From contig CAZBRT010000001.1 in the NCBI GenBank assembly GCA_964494625.1, forward strand, positions 620,001 to 684,000: 64,000 nt of DNA, given 5' to 3'. This document shows positions 26,380-33,021 of this stretch, piece by piece. Both the position numbers and the translations under genes were made by a program. The notes beneath the pieces were generated by a model. It was given only the letters and a program-made list of their open reading frames with translations. It ran no database searches and was not told where the DNA came from. Origin of the DNA: UBA2784 sp964494625. Lineage in GTDB: Bacteria; Pseudomonadota; Alphaproteobacteria; Micropepsales; Micropepsaceae. Positions within the stretch are counted from its first letter, which is position 1. Each line of letters starts with the position of its first letter.

Positions 26380-27315
26380 TCAAGCGGGCGGCGTTGAGGG
26401 CGCGTTCTGGTCGCGCTGGGCCTCGCCGATCAGCCATTCCCGGAATGCCTGGATCTTGGGAAAGTTTTCGGTGCCCGGCCGGCTCACCAGATAATACGCA
26501 AGGTCGGCCTTCAGTTTGAGGGCGAAGGGGGCGACGAGCTGGCCTGATGCAAGGTCCGCCTTGATGAGGGCCGAGCGGCCAAGGGCCACACCCAATCCAC
26601 CGATCGCCGCCTGATAGAGGAGCGCGCTGTCGTCAAAGCCGGGGCCGCGGTCCGGATCGATGTGTGAGACGCCCGCTGCTTTCAGCCAGGCACGCCAATC
26701 CTGTTTCATCTCGTCGTGCAGGAGCGTCGCGCGGGCGAGATCCTTCGGCTCCTTCAATTTCACCTGCGCGAGGTAGGCGGGCGAGCAGACGGGCAGGAGT
26801 TCTTCCGTCATGAAGCGGGTCGCAACCACGTCTTCCCAGTCACCGGGGCCATAGATGATCGCCAGTTCCACATCCGAATTGGAAAAGGCCGAGAGATCGC
26901 TGGAATCGGTAAAATTCCACCATGTCGCGATCCAGACATCGATCTCGGGAAACTTCGTGCGAAATGACGGCAGGCGCGGCACCAGCCATTTTGCGGCAAA
27001 CGAGGGCAGCATCGAAACCGTGAGCCATCCCTTTCGCGGGTCAGAGGCGATGAGGCGGCGCGTCGCCGTGTCGATCTGATCAAAGGCGCCCGAGATGGCG
27101 GTGAAATAGCGCTCGCCCGGGTCGGTCAGCGCCAAGGCGCGCCCCTGGCGGCGGACGAGGTCGAACCCCACCCATTCCTCCAGCGCTTTGACCTGGTGGC
27201 TGACGGCCGATTGGGTGACGGATAATTCGGTCGCAGCCTTGGACACGCTTTTGAAGCGCGCAGTCGCCTCAAAGGCGCGAAGGGCATTGAGCGGAGGTAA
27301 TTTGCGGGCAGCCAT
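26380..27315 (-). CDS. LysR-family transcriptional regulator (GcvA/VtlR-like)
   Basis: 311-aa LysR regulator. Its N-terminal helix-turn-helix reads LNALRAFEATARFKSVSKAA then TELSVTQSAVSHQVKALEE; the C-terminal substrate-binding domain starts near LIASDPRKGWLTVSMLPSFA. The N-terminus and co-inducer domain are GcvA-like. It is divergent from a small locus at 27.4-27.8 kb, and a perfect dyad ATGAG-TTCTT-CTCAT in between satisfies the LysR T-N11-A rule. In E. coli GcvA controls an adjacent sRNA gene (gcvB), and in Brucella the GcvA-like VtlR controls an AbcR sRNA, so a similar role is plausible here. Confidence 0.92.
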   Translation of the reverse strand: MAARKLPPLNALRAFEATARFKSVSKAATELSVTQSAVSHQVKALEEWVGFDLVRRQGRALALTDPGERYFTAISGAFDQIDTATRRLIASDPRKGWLTVSMLPSFAAKWLVPRLPSFRTKFPEIDVWIATWWNFTDSSDLSAFSNSDVELAIIYGPGDWEDVVATRFMTEELLPVCSPAYLAQVKLKEPKDLARATLLHDEMKQDWRAWLKAAGVSHIDPDRGPGFDDSALLYQAAIGGLGVALGRSALIKADLASGQLVAPFALKLKADLAYYLVSRPGTENFPKIQAFREWLIGEAQRDQNAPSTPPA

Positions 27316-27382
27316 GGGTTTTCAACCCTCCCGGAATATCAGGGACTTAAGGGGGCGGCAGTAGCGTCAGGGTCCTTAATAC

Positions 27383-27397
27383 ATGAGTTCTTCTCAT
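27383..27397. promoter_or_regulatory. Candidate LysR binding box (T-N11-A)
   Basis: ATGAGTTCTTCTCAT is a perfect 5-bp dyad with a 5-bp spacer and fits T-N11-A. It lies 68 bp upstream of the LysR start, and its centre is about 65 bp upstream of the start point predicted for the divergent promoter at 27420, the classical place of a LysR recognition site. Confidence 0.65.
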
Positions 27398-27419
27398 AGT
27401 TAAAATGAAATTTGATCGT

Positions 27420-27448
27420 TTGTCAGTGCAAGGTCGGGCCCCTATGTT
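27420..27448 (+). promoter_or_regulatory. Sigma-70 promoter of the small ORF/RNA locus
   Basis: TTGTCA (27420-27425), 17 bp, TATGTT (27443-27448): a good match to a housekeeping promoter, with transcription expected near 27455. It reads away from the LysR gene. Confidence 0.6.
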
Positions 27449-27513
27449 CAGACCGTCAGCGCAAGCAATGAGGCTTGAACTGGCCACATAACCAGACCGC
27501 AACGAGGCACAAA

Positions 27514-27651
27514 ATGATGCACGCATATGCCTTCATGATCGCGGCGCAAAATGAGAAGAGCTCATCTTTCGCCGCTTTGACCCGCCCGATCCGGGCTCGC
27601 CGCCCTGGCGCGCTGATGCGCCTTGTGAAGGCGATGTTCAAATCGGCTTGA
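27514..27651 (+). CDS. Candidate 45-aa small protein
   Basis: Short reading frame of 45 codons starting at ATG 27514 (second ATG at 27517), with GAGG about 7 nt before the start. It is basic: residues 1-18 hydrophobic/polar (MMHAYAFMIAAQNEK), then RPIRARRPGALMRLVKAMFK. I do not recognise a family; it is not a clear DUF1127 protein, although DUF1127 genes occupy the same place in similar loci (a DUF1127 gene followed by CcsR RNAs in Rhodobacter). The reading frame could also be only an upstream part of a non-coding transcript. It has its own promoter and is followed by two hairpins and a terminator. Confidence 0.45.
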   Translation: MMHAYAFMIAAQNEKSSSFAALTRPIRARRPGALMRLVKAMFKSA

Positions 27652-27768
27652 AGGGGAGCCACCAACCCTTTTTCCCCCCTTTGAAAGGCCGGACCCGGAG
27701 CTCCCCCCTCCCCCCACTCCGCCCGGCCCCAGCGAAAAGCCCCGGTCTTCCGACCGGGGCTTTCGTGC
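27651..27768 (+). ncRNA. Candidate small RNA with CU-rich loops (CcsR/cuckoo or AbcR-like)
   Basis: Two hairpins followed by a terminator. Hairpin 1: AAGGGG (27651-27656) pairs with CCCCTT (27676-27681), with a pyrimidine-rich loop. Hairpin 2: GGCCGG (27687-27692) pairs with CCGGCC (27723-27728); its 30-nt loop contains CTCCCCCCTCCCCCCACTCC (27701-27720), complementary to ribosome-binding sites. A strong terminator at 27736-27763 closes it. Two stem-loops exposing CU-rich anti-Shine-Dalgarno sequence describe cuckoo RNAs; the alternative is an AbcR-type RNA. No gene otherwise explains the terminator. Confidence 0.5.
27736..27763 (+). terminator. Rho-independent terminator of the small ORF/RNA unit
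   Basis: AAAGCCCCGGTC-TTCC-GACCGGGGCTTT hairpin, followed by CGTGCTTTTT. It is 85 bp after the small ORF and 63 bp before the toxin gene. Confidence 0.85.
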
Positions 27769-27785
27769 TTTTTGGGGGCAGCATT

Positions 27786-27814
27786 TTGACATTCCCGGCG
27801 ATCTCATATATACG
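27786..27814 (+). promoter_or_regulatory. Promoter of the MqsR/MqsA-like toxin-antitoxin operon
   Basis: Perfect -35 TTGACA (27786-27791), 17 bp, TATACG (27809-27814). The -10 box overlaps the palindromic operator at 27810-27827. The start point would fall near 27821, giving an almost leaderless message if translation begins at 27826. Confidence 0.7.
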
Positions 27815-27827
27815 AAGATTGTCGTAT
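27810..27827. promoter_or_regulatory. Palindromic operator overlapping the toxin start codon
   Basis: ATACGA-AGATTG-TCGTAT: perfect 6-bp arms and a 6-bp spacer. It covers the -10 box and the first base pair of the ATG at 27826. This is the usual architecture for toxin-antitoxin autoregulation. Confidence 0.7.
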
Positions 27828-28167
27828 GAACTTGGAGCGGGTCGAGGCGCCAAGAGCAAGCATGGTCCGCTTTGTGCCGCCCAAAGGGTTTTCAGCGGTC
27901 AAGCGCGCTGTCATCGATGCCTTGCACGCTGGCAAGTATCTGCACGAGGCGCGAGGTGACATTGACACGAAGAATCTGCTTCTGACCGGCGCAGTGAGTG
28001 CGGCTGAAATTGCCCGTGTGATTGCTGGCGCAAGCGGTCGTGAACACAGGGTCAGCCCGCATCATTCGGTGTCGCATATCGAAGTTCACGTCATCCGATC
28101 ACAAGGCTGGTATGTGAAATTCTATTTTCTGGACGACGGGACATGGTTCATCAGCGTGCACAAGTGA
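27826..28167 (+). CDS. MqsR-like toxin (candidate mRNA interferase)
   Basis: 113-aa protein that I match to MqsR by pattern rather than by high identity. Between residues 23 and 113 the order and spacing agree: AVKRAVIDALHAGKYLHEA (helix) as in MqsR QVKKLVNAGQ, then NLLLTGAVSAAEIARVIAGA as ALLNADELGLDFDGMCNVII, then a central HHSVSHIEVHVIR strand, and the C-terminal strands WYVKFYFLDDGTWFISVHK as VYLKITVIHDVLIVSFKEK. E. coli MqsR cleaves mRNA at GCU. It has its own promoter and operator, and its 3' end overlaps the zinc-finger gene by 25 bp. The start could alternatively be ATG 27862. Confidence 0.6.
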   Translation: MNLERVEAPRASMVRFVPPKGFSAVKRAVIDALHAGKYLHEARGDIDTKNLLLTGAVSAAEIARVIAGASGREHRVSPHHSVSHIEVHVIRSQGWYVKFYFLDDGTWFISVHK

Positions 28168-28787
28168 GGGCGCGTCAGCTCTATCAGGATGGCGGCAAAG
28201 GCCGGGCGATCTGCCCGTCCTGCGCTGAAGTCCGGTCACTGACATGGAAGCGGGTTGACGTGCCCTTCTCTGATGGCGAGGGCCTGGCGCGCAATATTCT
28301 GGCCGGCGTGTGCGACACATGCGGCAATGTGATTGCCATTCCGGCCCAATCGACGCCTGCCATTCGCGCCGCGCGGCGCGCAGCACCCAAATCCCTGGAA
28401 GCCAATGTGCCCGGCATTTTCGCCGACATGCTGGACCTTGTTGCGTCGCGAATTGATGAGACTGCATCGCCTGATCTCAAGCGGTCGCTGATTGCGCTGG
28501 GCGCGCACGAGCTGGTGAGCGGCAAGGAAGGCGCGCGTAAGCTGGGGCTCCTGTACAAAGCAGCCAAGCTGGCATTTCCTGAAAAGCGGGGCGTGCCGCG
28601 TCGGCGGATCTCCTTCAAGGTGAGCCCCCGCACAATGGAGAATTTGCGCAAGCTCGCACGCGATGCTGACATCACGCAGACGGAAGTCATCACGTCACTG
28701 GCGTATGGCTTCAAGCATGACGTGATCGACCGCAAGGATGCCCGCCGAATCAAGATGCTTCAGGCGCTGGCAGTTGCTGCCGGATAG
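28143..28787 (+). CDS. MqsA-like antitoxin with N-terminal zinc finger and unusual C-terminus
   Basis: 214-aa protein. The N-terminal part carries two CxxC pairs (C24, C27 in CPSC and C57, C60 in CDTC), 33 residues apart as in the MqsA zinc-binding domain (31 there), with LTWKRVDVPFSD between. MqsA then has a C-terminal XRE helix-turn-helix; here the C-terminal 60 residues read RRRISFKVSPRTMENLRKLA and ITQTEVITSLAYGFKHDVID, a strand plus two helices that look like a ribbon-helix-helix. The coupling with the preceding toxin gene supports a TA role. The start is ATG 28143 or the GTG at 28164, which would form a GTGA overlap. Confidence 0.6.
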   Translation: MVHQRAQVRARQLYQDGGKGRAICPSCAEVRSLTWKRVDVPFSDGEGLARNILAGVCDTCGNVIAIPAQSTPAIRAARRAAPKSLEANVPGIFADMLDLVASRIDETASPDLKRSLIALGAHELVSGKEGARKLGLLYKAAKLAFPEKRGVPRRRISFKVSPRTMENLRKLARDADITQTEVITSLAYGFKHDVIDRKDARRIKMLQALAVAAG

Positions 28788-28816
28788 GAATCCAGCGTTA
28801 CCCTCTCGCCTTCCCT

Positions 28817-30121
28817 TCAGCGCGCCGGTTCGCGGATGATCCTTGCACCCAGTGCATTCAGGCGCTCGTCGATGCGCTCGTAACCGCGTTCGATCTGCTG
28901 GGCGTTGTTGATGATCGACGTGCCTTTGGCGCAGAGCGAAGCCAGCAGCATCGCCATGCCAGCACGGATGTCGGGGCTTTCCACCCGGGCTGCGCGCAAT
29001 CGCGTTGGCCCCGAGACAATCGCCCGGTGCGGATCGCAAAGGACGATGCGGGCCCCCATGGCGATCAGCTTGTCCACGAAGAAGAGGCGGCTTTCGAACA
29101 TCTTCTCGAAGAAGAGGATCATGCCCGAGCATTGCGTCGCCGCGACGATGGCAATCGACATGAGGTCGGCCGGGAAGGCGGGCCACGGCTGATCCTCGAT
29201 CTTGGGAACGTGCCCGCCGAAATCGGGGCGGATGCGCCGCGTCTGTTGAGCGGGTACGACGAGATCCTCACCCTCTATGCGGCAGACGATGCCGAGCCGC
29301 TCAAAGCCCATCAGGATGGCGCGGAAATGTTCGACCCCGGCGCGCTTGATGCGCAGCTCGGAGCGGGTGACAGCGGCAAGGCCGATGAGCGAGCCGACCT
29401 CGATATGGTCCGGCCCAATGCGCCAGATGCCGCCACCGAGCGCCGCGCCGCCGTGGACAGTCATGGTGTTGGTGCCGATGCCTTCGATTTTGGCGCCAAG
29501 CATGACAAGAAACCGCGCAAGGTCCTGGACATGCGGCTCTGAGGCGACGTTGCGCAGCACGGTCGTACCCAGCGCTGCCGTTGCTGCCATCAGCGCGTTC
29601 TCGGTGCCGGTGACAGAAGGTTCGTCGAGGAAAACGTCGGCACCCTTCAGTTTGCTCGCGCGAAAATCATAGTTCTGGCCGACCGTCACCCGGGCGCCCA
29701 TCTGCTGCAGCGCCAGAAAATGCGTATCGACACGCCGCCGCCCGATGACGTCGCCGCCGGGCGGCGGCAGCGTCACCTTGCCGGCGCGTGCCAACAAGGG
29801 TCCGGCCAGCAGGATTGACGCGCGGATGCGGGCACACAGTTCAGGATCGAGGGCTGCAGGTCTTACTTTCTTTGCCTCGATCTCCAGCACGCTCGGCTGG
29901 GTCCAATCCGCCCGCGCGCCGACCGTGCGGATGAGTTCGACCAGTGCCTCCACATCGCGGATGCGCGGCACGTTGGTGAGCGTCACTTTCTGGTCGGTCA
30001 AAAGCGCTGCCGCGATGATCGGCAAGGCTGCGTTCTTGTTGCCGGCAGGCTCAATCTCGCCCGAGAGGCGGTGTCCGCCCTCAACGATGTAACGCACGCC
30101 ATTGGAAAAATTCTGCGCCAT
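28817..30121 (-). CDS. murA: UDP-N-acetylglucosamine 1-carboxyvinyltransferase (catalytic Cys replaced by Asp)
   Basis: 434-aa enolpyruvyl transferase (first step of peptidoglycan synthesis: enolpyruvate moved from PEP to UDP-GlcNAc). Family signs are the N-terminal GEIEPAGNKNAALPIIAAAL, the strand LTNVPRIRDVEAL and the C-terminal GMAMLLASLCAKG. The catalytic loop reads PPPGGDVIGRRRVDTHF: Asp124 stands where most Gram-negative MurA have Cys (Cys115 in E. coli). Asp at this place is known in naturally fosfomycin-resistant MurA of mycobacteria and chlamydiae. The surrounding GRRRVDTH is like some non-proteobacterial MurA. It is 8 bp downstream of the quinone oxidoreductase gene, an unusual context. 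Confidence 0.93.
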   Translation of the reverse strand: MAQNFSNGVRYIVEGGHRLSGEIEPAGNKNAALPIIAAALLTDQKVTLTNVPRIRDVEALVELIRTVGARADWTQPSVLEIEAKKVRPAALDPELCARIRASILLAGPLLARAGKVTLPPPGGDVIGRRRVDTHFLALQQMGARVTVGQNYDFRASKLKGADVFLDEPSVTGTENALMAATAALGTTVLRNVASEPHVQDLARFLVMLGAKIEGIGTNTMTVHGGAALGGGIWRIGPDHIEVGSLIGLAAVTRSELRIKRAGVEHFRAILMGFERLGIVCRIEGEDLVVPAQQTRRIRPDFGGHVPKIEDQPWPAFPADLMSIAIVAATQCSGMILFFEKMFESRLFFVDKLIAMGARIVLCDPHRAIVSGPTRLRAARVESPDIRAGMAMLLASLCAKGTSIINNAQQIERGYERIDERLNALGARIIREPAR

Positions 30122-30129
30122 GATCTTGA

Positions 30130-31128
30130 TCAGGTCACCAGCACGACTTTGCCCATCACTTTGCGGTCGGCCATCAGGTTCAGCGCCTTGGCAGCCTCGG
30201 TCAGTTTGAACTGGCCGGAGACATGCGGCTTCAGCTTGCCGGTTGAAAGCATGCCGATCAGCTCCGCAAGGTTCGCCTGATTGCGCTTGGGTTCGCGTGC
30301 GGTGAAGGCGCCCCAGAATACGCCGATGATCTGGCAGCCCTTCAGGAGCGCGAGGTTGAGCGGCACTTTGGGTATCTCGCCCGCGGCAAAACCAACCACG
30401 AGATAGCGCCCCTCCCATGCAATCGAGCGCAAGGCGGGCTCTGCATAATCATCGCCGACCGGATCATAGATCACGTCGGCGCCATTGGGGCCGCAGACCG
30501 TCTTGATGTCTTCCGACAATTTCTTCTGGGCATCGCGGTCCAGCGGGTTCTTTGCATAGATGAGGGTTGCATCCGCACCATAACGCTTGCAGATATCCGC
30601 CTTCTCCGCGCTTGAGACGGCAGCAACCACCTTCGCGCCCATCGCCTTTCCCAATTCGACCGCTGCAAGGCCAACACCGCCCGCAGCCCCCAGCACCAGC
30701 AAGGTCTCGCCCGGCTTCAGATGCGCGCGATCCTTCAGCGCATGATGCGAGGTGCCATAGGTCATCACGAAGGCGGCAGCCTCGGGAAAGCCGATGCCAT
30801 CGGGCAGGGGAATGCAGCGGGCGGCGTCCGCCACCACTTCTTCGGCAAACCCGCCCCAGCCGGTTGACGCGATCACGCGGTCGCCCGGCTTCAAATGCGT
30901 GACGCCTTCTCCCACCTCTTTCACCAGGCCGGCCACTTCGCCGCCCGGCGAGAAGGGCAGCGGCGGCTTGAACTGGTACTTGTTCTGGATGATCAGCACG
31001 TCAGGGAAGTTCACGCCCGCCGCCTTCACGCTCACCACGACCTGGCCTTTGGCCGGTTTGGGACTGGGCAAATCCTCGACCACCAGTTTCTCCGGCGGAC
31101 CAAACTCCTTGCAAAGCACGGCCTTCAT
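30130..31128 (-). CDS. NADPH:quinone oxidoreductase family protein
   Basis: Zinc-free MDR-superfamily reductase of 332 aa. The N-terminal GroES-like domain (MKAVLCKEFGPPEKLVVED...VNFPDVLIIQNKYQ) is followed by the nucleotide-binding motif VLGAAGGVGLAAVELGKAMG and a C-terminal domain with DVIYDPVGDDY. Probable substrates are quinones or enals. ATG 31128 is preferred, with GGAGAG about 7 nt upstream; the longer frame is not conserved. It precedes murA by 8 bp in the same direction. Confidence 0.92.
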   Translation of the reverse strand: MKAVLCKEFGPPEKLVVEDLPSPKPAKGQVVVSVKAAGVNFPDVLIIQNKYQFKPPLPFSPGGEVAGLVKEVGEGVTHLKPGDRVIASTGWGGFAEEVVADAARCIPLPDGIGFPEAAAFVMTYGTSHHALKDRAHLKPGETLLVLGAAGGVGLAAVELGKAMGAKVVAAVSSAEKADICKRYGADATLIYAKNPLDRDAQKKLSEDIKTVCGPNGADVIYDPVGDDYAEPALRSIAWEGRYLVVGFAAGEIPKVPLNLALLKGCQIIGVFWGAFTAREPKRNQANLAELIGMLSTGKLKPHVSGQFKLTEAAKALNLMADRKVMGKVVLVT

Positions 31129-31277
31129 CGCGTCTCTCCCTGCGCCTTGGGTTCTAGATGCGCCACCATAGGGAAGATGAACCACACCTAACAAGCGCCG
31201 CGATCTCGTGATTTCGCAAAGGGGGCGACGCGGCGTAAGCTTTTCACTGCGGCCCACCCTCCACGGAGGATACCAGG

Positions 31278-31691
31278 ATGCCCCGTCAAATCCGCAAGCT
31301 TGCCTTTGCCGGCTTGGTTATTTCCGCATTTGCGGCTGGCGCCCTGATGCTGGGTGCGCCAATGGCTCAAGCGGAAGAGGCGACACCCGAGTTGCCGGTT
31401 TCCGGCCCCGGTGCGCCGGCGCAAGACAGCTGCCTGCGCATTGAATCCATCCGCGGCTTTGAATCGATTGATGACACGATTGCCGTTTTCACAGAGGGCG
31501 GACGTCGGCGCTTCAAAGTTACTTTCATCGGGCTGTGCCCGGAACTCGACTTTGCCTGGGCGATCAAGGTGGAAAGCCATGGCATGATGTGCCTTTCCAG
31601 AGGCGATGTGATCGGCTTTGCCGATGACGACATCATCCATGCGCGTTGCGTGGTCGACACCGTGGAATATCTGCCGCCGAAGGCGGAGTGA
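31278..31691 (+). CDS. DUF6491 family exported protein
   Basis: 137-aa protein with signal peptide MPRQIRKLAFAGLVISAFAA (cleavage near AQA). The mature part opens with DSCLRIESIRGFESIDDTIA and ends with IHARCVVDTVEYLPP, the pattern of DUF6491 proteins: short exported proteins with four conserved cysteines and no known function. RBS GGAGG stands about 10 nt before the ATG. It is the last GC-typical gene before an AT-richer segment. Confidence 0.7.
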   Translation: MPRQIRKLAFAGLVISAFAAGALMLGAPMAQAEEATPELPVSGPGAPAQDSCLRIESIRGFESIDDTIAVFTEGGRRRFKVTFIGLCPELDFAWAIKVESHGMMCLSRGDVIGFADDDIIHARCVVDTVEYLPPKAE

Positions 31692-31914
31692 GAACGTTTT
31701 CCTCGCGCCGCAGGCAATTCAAGTTCGCGCGTGACCGTTGCGGTTGAGGCGTGACTGCTGGATATCTTTAGTCACATTTTGCTGTGCAGCATTTGCGAAG
31801 TCAGCTTTGTTGCTCTTGCCAAGAGAGCGGGACTGAGTATGAAATCATTTGAGCGTCATTCGACGCCAATTTTGGCTGGCGCCCTCTGCTGGCATCAACA
31901 ATTTGAGGAACCCC

Positions 31915-32121
31915 ATGAACTCGCAGCTGCCGTCTTCCTGGAAAGCCTGCGTTGTTTGCGAATTCTGGGGTGGTCAGCGAAAGCCGGACGCCTTTAAACG
32001 AAACGTGGTCTTCGATCAGAAGAATGACAAGGGCGAGTGCTTGGGCGGAGGCTTCGACAAACACCAAATGTCAGCACGCCAATCCTGCCATAAGTTCTCC
32101 AAGTGGGGCGTGCTCAAGTAG
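31915..32121 (+). CDS. Small cysteine-rich protein, possible zinc-binding
   Basis: 68-aa protein (MNSQLPSSWKACVVCEFWGG then QRKPDAFKRNVVFDQKNDKG) with four cysteines: a CxxC pair at residues 12-15, one at about 43 in GECLGG, and one at about 59 in QSCHKFSKW. This cysteine/tryptophan pattern recurs in short proteobacterial proteins with no known function. The start is ATG 31915, with GAGGAA 5 nt ahead. It lies in DNA of lower GC than the surroundings, followed by the UDG-like gene on the same strand. Confidence 0.65.
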   Translation: MNSQLPSSWKACVVCEFWGGQRKPDAFKRNVVFDQKNDKGECLGGGFDKHQMSARQSCHKFSKWGVLK

Positions 32122-32191
32122 GTGCGTCCTCCAAACCTAAAACACTTTTCGCCGCTTTTGTTCATTCATGTTGTTCCGTTGAGGAGGTAAG

Positions 32192-32914
32192 ATGAACCAG
32201 TACGGCATCTATCAAGAGATGGCTACGAGGTTGCTTGAAGCGGTCAGAAATTCAGAAATTTCAGAGCCAGAAAAACTTTGTGGACCATTTGCTATTGAGC
32301 CAACAGAGGAGTTCTTGAGCGCTCAACAGCGAATCCTCTATGTAGGACAGGAGACGTTTGGTTGGGATACTACAATTGGTGACTTTCTAGACGCACAGGA
32401 TGGGTTAGCTCGTGCGCTCCGCCACTACCGCGAGTTTGGTCTTGGCGAAGATATGCACTCCCCATTCTGGCTGTTTCATCGCACCTTGGCGAAGTGTCTG
32501 GGGCTGCATCCGAAGGGACTTTTGTGGTCAAATCTAGTTAGGTTTGGTTTGCAAAAGGCGCCTGGGCAGAGTGCCAGCATAATCAAGTTGCCTCATCCGA
32601 GCGCTCACAAGCTGCTGGACGTACAGAAGGGCATCTTGGTGCGTGAGATCGAAGGACTTCAAATCAAGTCAGTCGTATTTGTAACTGGGCCTGACTATGA
32701 CAGTATCATACGCGACGAATTTGGAGATGTTGAGTTTCGTCCAATTCCGCAAATTAGCCAGCGACTAGCAAGTCCTTGGCTGCTTGACGCAATTGTATCA
32801 AATAAGCTTCCTGATTTGCGGATGATCCGTACTTATCACCCCAAATTCTTACAAATGAAGGAGATCGATGGCCGGATTGCTGAAGAGATTGCTCGCTATC
32901 TGCAAACCAGTTAG
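32192..32914 (+). CDS. UDG-superfamily-like protein, AT-rich and probably acquired
   Basis: 240-aa cytoplasmic protein. The beginning of the fold shows ILYVGQETFGW at 48-58 (like the GQDPY/GxxP loop of uracil-DNA glycosylases), LLWSNLVRFGL at 110-120 (like the conserved Asn strand) and RTYHP at 213-217 (like the HPSP loop). Overall it is not close to any of the named UDG families, so a glycosylase function is only inferred. RBS GAGGAGGT precedes ATG 32192. Codons use many A/T third bases, unlike the flanking GC-rich genes, suggesting transfer. Confidence 0.6.
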   Translation: MNQYGIYQEMATRLLEAVRNSEISEPEKLCGPFAIEPTEEFLSAQQRILYVGQETFGWDTTIGDFLDAQDGLARALRHYREFGLGEDMHSPFWLFHRTLAKCLGLHPKGLLWSNLVRFGLQKAPGQSASIIKLPHPSAHKLLDVQKGILVREIEGLQIKSVVFVTGPDYDSIIRDEFGDVEFRPIPQISQRLASPWLLDAIVSNKLPDLRMIRTYHPKFLQMKEIDGRIAEEIARYLQTS

Positions 32915-33021
32915 GTCGGTCACGAATTTTGATTGTTGACTAACAGTGCGACAGACTTGCGGCACTCCACGGCTTGGGAGTTGTTTGTGTGCTTGTCGGT
33001 CGGCATCCGCAATGGCTCGCC

